Positions 44,175-49,066 of a stretch of DNA of 49,066 bases are shown here, piece by piece (positions within the stretch are counted from its first letter, which is position 1; each line of letters starts with the position of its first letter). Origin of the DNA: Candidatus Frankia nodulisporulans. Its GTDB lineage: Bacteria > Actinomycetota > Actinomycetes > Frankiales > Frankiaceae. The translations under genes and the position numbers were made by a program. Below the pieces are notes generated by a model that did not search any database, was not told the origin of the DNA, and was given only the letters and a program-made list of their open reading frames with translations. The stretch is taken from contig NZ_CADCWS010000007.1 in the NCBI RefSeq assembly GCF_902806475.1, positions 1 to 49,066 on the forward strand, in the 5' to 3' direction.

Positions 44175-45773
44175 ATGACCTGGCCTCCGCATCGGCCGGA
44201 TCGGGATGGCCCGCCCGAGCCCGACCGAGGGGATCGCCCGGGCCGAGGTGCGCCCGATCCCAGGGGTGGGGCGCCCCGGGATCCCGGGGCGCGTGACCGT
44301 GCTCCCCGCACCCCGCCGGGACGCGACCCCCGCCGGGTTCCGCCCGCCGAGAACTGGCCCGCGGGGCGGCAGCCACAACGCCGCCCGCCGGCCGCCGGCC
44401 CGCCCACGCGGCGGTACCCGGATGCGCGCGGCGACCGGGACGGCCGCGGTGGCCAGCGCGGCTGGGATGGCCGTGTCGGTGACGCCGACCGGTATCCCGA
44501 CCGCCGGCAGGTCGGCGCGATCCCGCCGACCAGGATCGACCGGCCCGTCGTCGACCGGCCCGGAACGCGTGAACCCGAACCCGCCGCCGAACCCGCCCAG
44601 CGGTTGGACGGCGTGCGCCGTGTCGTCACCGTTGTCGCCGCGGCGATGGCCATGGTGGTGCTGGTGTTGGCGACCGCAGGGTGGTCGGTACTGCGCCACT
44701 ACGACGGCCGGGTGAGCCACGTGGCGCTGCGCTTTGGTTCCGGCGTTGACCGTCCGTCACCGGCAGGTGGCGGAACGCAGAACATCCTGTTGGTGGGGTC
44801 CGACTCACGGGCCGGCACGAACGGAGCCTTCGGCCAGACCGACGGTCAGCGTTCGGACACGACGATCCTCGCGCATCTGGACGCGAACGGTTCCACGACG
44901 CTCATCTCCTTCCCGCGTGATCTGTGGGTGACCATCCCCGCGTACACCGACGCCCGCGGCACCGACCACGCGGCGCAGCGCTCCAAGCTGAACGCGGCCT
45001 TCTCCTACGGCGGGCCGTCCCTGCTGGTGTCGACGATCGAGACGCTGACCGGGATTCGGGTCAACCACTACGTCCAGATCGACTTCGTGGGCTTTCAGGG
45101 CATGACCGACGCCCTGGGTGGCGTCACCGTCTGTATCAGGGAGCTCCCGGCCGGGTTGAAGGCCCGCGGCTTCGACAACCTGCACGACCGCTTCTCCGGT
45201 TTCTCCGGCCAGGTCGGCGAGAACCGGCTGGACGGTGCCCAGGCGCTCGCCTTCGTCCGGCAGCGCTACGGCCTGCCGGAAAGCGACCTCGACCGGATTC
45301 GTCGCCAGCAGCAGTTCCTCGGCGTGATCTTCAAGCGGATCGCGTCCAGTGACACGCTGCTCAACCCGTCCCAGATGATCAATGTGGTGGACGCGGCGAC
45401 CGCGGCGCTCACCCTCGATGACGGGACGTCGCTGGCGGATCTGCGCCTGCTGGCGCTGCGGATGCAGTCCATCGGCTCCGGTGGTGTGGTCTTCGCGACG
45501 GTGCCGGCGGTGGCGTCCAGCCGGGCGGGGCAGAGCGTGCTGCTGCCCGATCCGGCCACGCTCGCCACGTTCCTGAAGCCCTTCGGTGGCTCGACATCCG
45601 AACAGGGCACAACGGGAGCACTATCGGTCGTCCCCGGTGGTTCCGGTGGGGCTGCCGTGGGAACAGGGTCGCGCACGGCCGTGCCCGTCGGCTGGACGCG
45701 TCCGCTCGCGGCCTCCGTGGTGGCCGCGGACGCCCCGGCGGCCGGTGCCGCACCAGCCGGCTGCACCTACTGA
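44175..45773 (+). CDS. LytR-CpsA-Psr (LCP) family cell-wall glycopolymer ligase
   Basis: Protein of 532 residues. N-terminal 135 residues are a cytoplasmic Pro/Arg/Gly-rich tail, then one membrane segment (VVTVVAAAMAMVVLVLATAGW), then the extracellular LCP domain (about 195-400): LLVGSDSRAGTNGAFGQTDGQRSDTTILAHL (as VGSDSRAG and RSDTTILAHL), ISFPRDLWV, KLNAAFSYGG, YVQIDFVGF, and AFVRQRYGLPESDLDRIRRQQQF (as AFVRQRYGLPESDLDR). Conserved Asp and Arg residues bind pyrophosphate of the lipid-linked donor. It attaches glycopolymers such as arabinogalactan or teichoic acid to peptidoglycan. ATG 44175 is preceded by GGGAGGAAA. Stop is 3 bases from the convergent brkB stop. Confidence 0.93.
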   Translation: MTWPPHRPDRDGPPEPDRGDRPGRGAPDPRGGAPRDPGARDRAPRTPPGRDPRRVPPAENWPAGRQPQRRPPAAGPPTRRYPDARGDRDGRGGQRGWDGRVGDADRYPDRRQVGAIPPTRIDRPVVDRPGTREPEPAAEPAQRLDGVRRVVTVVAAAMAMVVLVLATAGWSVLRHYDGRVSHVALRFGSGVDRPSPAGGGTQNILLVGSDSRAGTNGAFGQTDGQRSDTTILAHLDANGSTTLISFPRDLWVTIPAYTDARGTDHAAQRSKLNAAFSYGGPSLLVSTIETLTGIRVNHYVQIDFVGFQGMTDALGGVTVCIRELPAGLKARGFDNLHDRFSGFSGQVGENRLDGAQALAFVRQRYGLPESDLDRIRRQQQFLGVIFKRIASSDTLLNPSQMINVVDAATAALTLDDGTSLADLRLLALRMQSIGSGGVVFATVPAVASSRAGQSVLLPDPATLATFLKPFGGSTSEQGTTGALSVVPGGSGGAAVGTGSRTAVPVGWTRPLAASVVAADAPAAGAAPAGCTY

Positions 45774-45776
45774 TCG

Positions 45777-46949
45777 TTACGGAAGGGTCGGGCCGATCGC
45801 CATCGGCGGTTCGGCCGGCCCGGACCCGGTGCCCGGGCCGGCATCCGGGCCGGCATCCGGGCCGGCGTCCGGGCCGGCGTCGGGCTCGGGGTCGGGGATG
45901 GCCTCGAGCCGGCGGCGTTCGTCCAGCGCGGCGTTGAGCTCGGCGCCGAGCAGGACGGCTAGGGCGGTGATGTAGAAGAACAGCAGCGCCGCCACCGGCG
46001 AACCGAGCGAGCTGTACACCAGCTCGTGGCTGAACACGAACTCCAGGTACAGCCGAAGCAGGTAGCTGCCGACCAGCCAGCACACCAGTGCCAGGGACGC
46101 TCCGGGCAGGGCTCGCCACCAGCGGCGACGCACCGGCAGGGACAGTTGGTAGAGCGAGGTGAGCATGGTCAGGGCGACCAGGCCCACCACCGGCCAGAAC
46201 AGCAGGGTCAGCAGGCGGTCGACGACCGGGTGTCGCTCGGCGTCGAGGATGTGGGAGATGATCTCCGGGCCGAGTACCAGCGCCGGAAGGATTATCACGC
46301 CGCTGGTCACCTGTGCGATGAACAGGCCCAGCGCCACCAGCCGGCTGCGGACCGCCGATCGCAGGTCCCGCTGACCGTAGGCGATGGTGATGGTGTTGAC
46401 GAAGGTCGCCATGGCGGTCGAACCGGTCCACAACGACAGCACGAAGCCGATGGAGATCACATCCGGGCGGCCGCGGGAGAGCACCTCGTCGACGGTGGGG
46501 CGCACCGCCTCGTCGACGACGGACTCGGTGAGCAGGTCGCCGGCACCGCTGAGGATGCTGGTGCGGATGCTGGCGAGGGAGTTGTGGCCGATCGCCTCGG
46601 CCACATAGCCAAGGGCGCCGAGCAACGACAGCAGCAGGGGTGGCAGCGAGAGCAGCTGCCAGAAGCCGGCCTCGGCCGCCAGGCCCAGTACCCGGTGCCG
46701 CCAGGCGTTGGACATGGTGCGCCGGGCGAGCCGGAACGGACGGCGGGGTACCCGCTGCCGCTGCCCGTCCAGGCGTCGGTACATGGAGCTGCGGCGCACC
46801 TTGCCCGCCGCGGCCACCCGGCCGCGGCGCGCCTGCGCCACCAGCCCGGGTGTGGCACCGGCGCTCGCCGCCCGCCGCAGCAGAACCGAGGCACGGCGTG
46901 CTCGGTCCTCCGCCACCGAGGTGGGCGGGCCACTACCGCTGACGGCCAC
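45777..46949 (-). CDS. YihY/BrkB family membrane protein
   Basis: Integral membrane protein of 390 residues. A cytoplasmic basic N-terminus (about 1-95) precedes six hydrophobic segments, including FWQLLSLPPLLLSLLGALGY, LVALGLFIAQVTSGVIILPA, LLTLLFWPVVGLVALTMLTS and SPVAALLFFYITALAVLLGA. The motif GSPVAALLFFYITALAVLLGAELNA is diagnostic of the BrkB/YihY family (former RNase BN misannotation). Molecular function is unknown. GTG 46949 follows TACGGT by 6 bases, implying a leaderless mRNA. The C-terminus is a PDAG repeat. Confidence 0.92.
   Translation of the reverse strand: MAVSGSGPPTSVAEDRARRASVLLRRAASAGATPGLVAQARRGRVAAAGKVRRSSMYRRLDGQRQRVPRRPFRLARRTMSNAWRHRVLGLAAEAGFWQLLSLPPLLLSLLGALGYVAEAIGHNSLASIRTSILSGAGDLLTESVVDEAVRPTVDEVLSRGRPDVISIGFVLSLWTGSTAMATFVNTITIAYGQRDLRSAVRSRLVALGLFIAQVTSGVIILPALVLGPEIISHILDAERHPVVDRLLTLLFWPVVGLVALTMLTSLYQLSLPVRRRWWRALPGASLALVCWLVGSYLLRLYLEFVFSHELVYSSLGSPVAALLFFYITALAVLLGAELNAALDERRRLEAIPDPEPDAGPDAGPDAGPDAGPGTGSGPAEPPMAIGPTLP
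45835..45882 (-). repeat. 12-bp tandem repeat in the brkB 3' end
   Basis: Four copies of a GGGCCGGCATCC-type unit (the two right copies read GCGTC) encode the PDAG repeat of the membrane protein's C-terminal tail. Confidence 0.9.
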
Positions 46950-46955
46950 AGTGCC

Positions 46956-46961
46956 ACCGTA
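46956..46961 (-). promoter_or_regulatory. -10 element of leaderless brkB promoter
   Basis: On the minus strand TACGGT precedes the GTG at 46949 by 6 bases. Confidence 0.45.
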
Positions 46962-47095
46962 TGGCCTGGTAGGGTGCCGCCCGGCCAGCGGCACCCGGAC
47001 GATGGCCCAGAAGTCTGCCTGCCAGCGAGATGGCGCCGTCCCGGAACCCGGTCAGTCGCGGCCCGGCCGCTTCGCCGACCCGTGCTCCGGGCAGT

Positions 47096-47131
47096 AAAAA
47101 GGGCACGTCACGGCGCCGTGACATGCCCTTT
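47096..47131 (-). terminator. Terminator of the DUF7455-type gene
   Basis: AAAGGGCACGTCACGGC (47098-47114) pairs with 47115-47131 with a single mismatch. On the minus strand the stem ends in a run of five T (47100-47096), 20 bases after the small gene's stop. This is a classic intrinsic terminator for that strand. Confidence 0.85.
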
Positions 47132-47150
47132 CGGAAATCTGACGGAGGTG

Positions 47151-47351
47151 TCAGGAAACAGTGAGTTTGTCGGTCTCGTCGTGGTACTCGACCGCCATCT
47201 CGCGCAGCTTGGAGTCATGAGACTTGGCATGGTGGCGGCAGAACAGAAGATCTCCGCCGCCCGGCAGCACCACCCGCACGTATGCCTGGGCACCGCACCG
47301 GTCGCAACGATCGAGGTTGGTCAGCGTCGGCTTCGTGGTAGTCCCTGTCAC
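47151..47351 (-). CDS. Small zinc-binding protein of the DUF7455 type
   Basis: Protein of 66 residues. CDRCGAQAYVRVVLPGGGDLLFCRHHAKSH shows a CxxC pair and a later C-x2-H pair (as CDRCG and FCRHHAK), a likely four-ligand zinc site. The remainder (LREMAVEYHDETDKLTV) is conserved in actinobacterial members. Start GTG 47351 with GGAG nearby. Found near cell-division or sigma genes in actinobacteria; function unknown. Lies between sepH and its own terminator. Confidence 0.85.
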   Translation of the reverse strand: MTGTTTKPTLTNLDRCDRCGAQAYVRVVLPGGGDLLFCRHHAKSHDSKLREMAVEYHDETDKLTVS

Positions 47352-47508
47352 ATCTACTCCAACTGTGTTAGGCGGTCAGACGTTCCGGCTGACCATGTGA
47401 CGGTTTACTCACAGCCGGCTCTCGTGGCGTCTTTGCATCCAGAGCGGCGTGGTGCCCGCGGCGGGTTCTGCCCCCGCGGGCTGTTCTCGCTTCGGCGTCG
47501 CCGGAAGT

Positions 47509-49066
47509 TCAGGTCCGTCGAGCACCGAACACGATGTCATCCCATGCTGGCACTGACTTGCGTCCACGTCGACCGCCTGCGGGGCGATCCCCCCCACGGG
47601 TGCCGTTGTTCTGGCGGCCTCGTGACGTACCGGGTCCGTTTGGCTTCTCAGTGTTCGCGTCGTCCCCGCTTTCCGTGCTCGGATCGTCTTTTTGGGTAAC
47701 GGAAGGCTTCCGGCTGGTGGCCGCGGGGTTTCCGGCCTGTCGGCGCCCGCCGGCCGGGGCCGGGGCCTCCGACGGCGCGGGATCGCCGCTGGCCGACGCG
47801 GCGGGGGAGTCCTCCGCCGCGTCGGCCGCCGGTTCGGCCGCAGCCGAACCCGCCGCCATGGTGGCCGTTGCGGCGCTCGCGAGCCGCTCCTCGGCGTGGG
47901 CGGCGGCCGGCGTGGCGGTCGGAGTCGTAGCCTCGGCGGCGTGGTCTGCGCCCGGGCTGACCGACCCCGACGACGTCGGTGTGGTGGAAGTCACAGTCGA
48001 CCGGCCGGCCTGGGCCACGGCGGCCCGAGGGTTCTCCGCTGGCTGGCTGGGGCGGGTCGCGGCGGCGACGGCCGCTTTGCCCACCACGGCCGGTGCGGCG
48101 CTGGCGGCCGGAGCGGCGGGTACCGGGGTGGCGGGTACCGGCGCGGCCGGATGCGGGACGGCCGGTCGGGCGGTCACCGGGGCGGTGGGCACCCGGCGCC
48201 CGGTGTTGCGCGGCAGTGAGCTGACCCGACTGGCCGCCGTCCGCCGCGGCGCCTGCGGCTCGGGGCGGCTGATCTGGCCACCCGCGGTCGAATCCGCCGA
48301 CTCCGGCTCCTCAGCCAGGGCCTCGGCAGCCACGGCCTCTGGCTGCGCTGTGGCGCCCTGCGCGGGCCCCATGTGGGGTGCGGCCTCGAACGCTGACGGC
48401 TCGGCCACGTCCGGTGCGTCGTGGGCACCCGCCGGTGCCCACGAGGACTCGGATTCCGGCGACCGCGCCGCCTCGTGGCCGGCTACGGCCGTGGCCCCCT
48501 CGACCGGCCGAGCCACCGGAACCTGCGCGGCCGGCTCGTAGGTCTGGGCCGACTCGCGGGCCTGGACTGGCCGCTGTGGCTGTGCCGGCTGGTAGGTCTG
48601 GGCTGGCTCGTATCGCTGGGCCGGCTCGTCGCCGCGGGTCGGCTCGTAGTGGCGTGCGTCCGGGTAGGCCGCGCCCGCCGGGGGGCGGTCAGGGTAGTGG
48701 TTGTCGGCCGGCGGATAACCGTGGGTGAGGTCCGGCGCGGCCGTCGGCGCCTGCCCGTAGCTGTGCCCGGCGGCTGCCTGGGCGCGGCCGTCGGCACCGG
48801 CGGCGGGGTATCCCGCGTCGGCCGCGGGTGGATACGAACGGACAGGCGCCGGGCCGGAGGCCGCGGGGCGCACGCCGGTGCCGCCGAAGGCCGCCGGCGC
48901 CGCCGGTCGGCTGGTTGGCCGGGGAGCGGCCACCGCGGGCCGCTCGGTCGGCGCGGACCCGGGCGGTTCCACCGACGGGCCAGCGGGGCCGGCCGCGGGG
49001 CGCATACCCGACGCGGTGGGGAGGTAACCGTTGGTGCGCGGCGAAGCGGGCGGCTCGTACGCGGCC
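47509..49066 (-). CDS. sepH: Septation protein SepH, C-terminal part (5' end beyond window)
   Basis: At least 518 residues, still open at the window edge. The end of the protein reads RRGRKSVPAWDDIVFGARRT, matching the conserved C-terminal motif of SepH (DUF3071), an actinobacterial activator of FtsZ assembly during septation. The N-terminal helix-turn-helix-containing domain is outside the window. Everything seen upstream is a disordered Ala/Pro/Glu/Thr linker with YEPAQTYQPAQPQ-like repeats. The ATG at 49005 is internal: the frame continues upstream without a stop. The linker is notably longer than in Streptomyces. Confidence 0.88.
   Translation of the reverse strand, partial: AAYEPPASPRTNGYLPTASGMRPAAGPAGPSVEPPGSAPTERPAVAAPRPTSRPAAPAAFGGTGVRPAASGPAPVRSYPPAADAGYPAAGADGRAQAAAGHSYGQAPTAAPDLTHGYPPADNHYPDRPPAGAAYPDARHYEPTRGDEPAQRYEPAQTYQPAQPQRPVQARESAQTYEPAAQVPVARPVEGATAVAGHEAARSPESESSWAPAGAHDAPDVAEPSAFEAAPHMGPAQGATAQPEAVAAEALAEEPESADSTAGGQISRPEPQAPRRTAASRVSSLPRNTGRRVPTAPVTARPAVPHPAAPVPATPVPAAPAASAAPAVVGKAAVAAATRPSQPAENPRAAVAQAGRSTVTSTTPTSSGSVSPGADHAAEATTPTATPAAAHAEERLASAATATMAAGSAAAEPAADAAEDSPAASASGDPAPSEAPAPAGGRRQAGNPAATSRKPSVTQKDDPSTESGDDANTEKPNGPGTSRGRQNNGTRGGDRPAGGRRGRKSVPAWDDIVFGARRT

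Noticed and set aside
46026-47699. 557-codon plus-strand frame opposite brkB and the small zinc gene
   Set aside because: His/Gln/Arg-rich shadow across two real genes and a terminator.

Overview
The window is chromosomal DNA from a very GC-rich actinobacterium, most likely Frankia or a close relative. This is an inference from gene order and family content, not a database match. The order recX, rny, glutamate ABC operon, miaB, miaA, dapF, hflX, lexA, LysM gene, nrdR, nrdJ, then a principal-type sigma factor is the conserved core block known from Streptomyces, Mycobacterium and relatives. Lsr2, SepH, a DUF7455-type zinc protein and LytR-CpsA-Psr proteins are also actinobacterial signatures.

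Layout. 1-6.6 kb: recX, the membrane RNase Y gene with a perfect 15-bp tandem repeat, and a minus-strand glutamate-type ABC operon (gluA-gluB-gluC-gluD order of transcription) with a long hairpin between the binding protein and its permeases. 6.9-13.9 kb: miaB, an extradiol-dioxygenase-like protein, an alpha/beta hydrolase, miaA, a degenerate EAL protein, dapF and a VOC protein, several joined by 4-base start/stop overlaps. 13.9-19.0 kb: an AraC-type regulator, hflX, then lexA divergent from a LysM cell-division-type gene with two SOS boxes between them, followed by nrdR. 19.3-22.3 kb: nrdJ, the B12-dependent ribonucleotide reductase. 22.3-26.3 kb: an accessory patch with a decayed uridine-kinase-like gene, a hipBA toxin-antitoxin pair with a perfect split palindrome at its promoter, a gene remnant and a glycoside hydrolase. 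26.9-28.3 kb: sigma-70 factor and a strong terminator.

28.3-38.8 kb: an AMP-forming acetoacetyl-CoA synthetase on the minus strand beside a plus-strand operon of an AcuC-type deacetylase, a GNAT/acyl-CoA-synthetase fusion (Pat-like lysine acetyltransferase) and a 1415-residue PAS-GAF-SpoIIE phosphatase-HATPase protein, all overlapping by 4 bases. This looks like a module linking reversible protein acetylation of acyl-CoA synthetases to a partner-switching phosphatase. 38.9-49.1 kb: a lone ABC ATPase, a PIN/NYN-like protein, lsr2, an Xaa-Pro aminopeptidase, an LCP cell-wall ligase, a BrkB-type membrane protein, a DUF7455-type zinc protein and the 3' part of sepH, which runs off the window.

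A recurring feature is a TANNNT hexamer 6-7 bases before the start codon of genes without a Shine-Dalgarno sequence (miaB, dapF, VOC gene, acuC, ABC ATPase, pepP, brkB), the expected architecture of leaderless transcripts. No rRNA, tRNA, CRISPR array, insertion sequence or prophage was seen.
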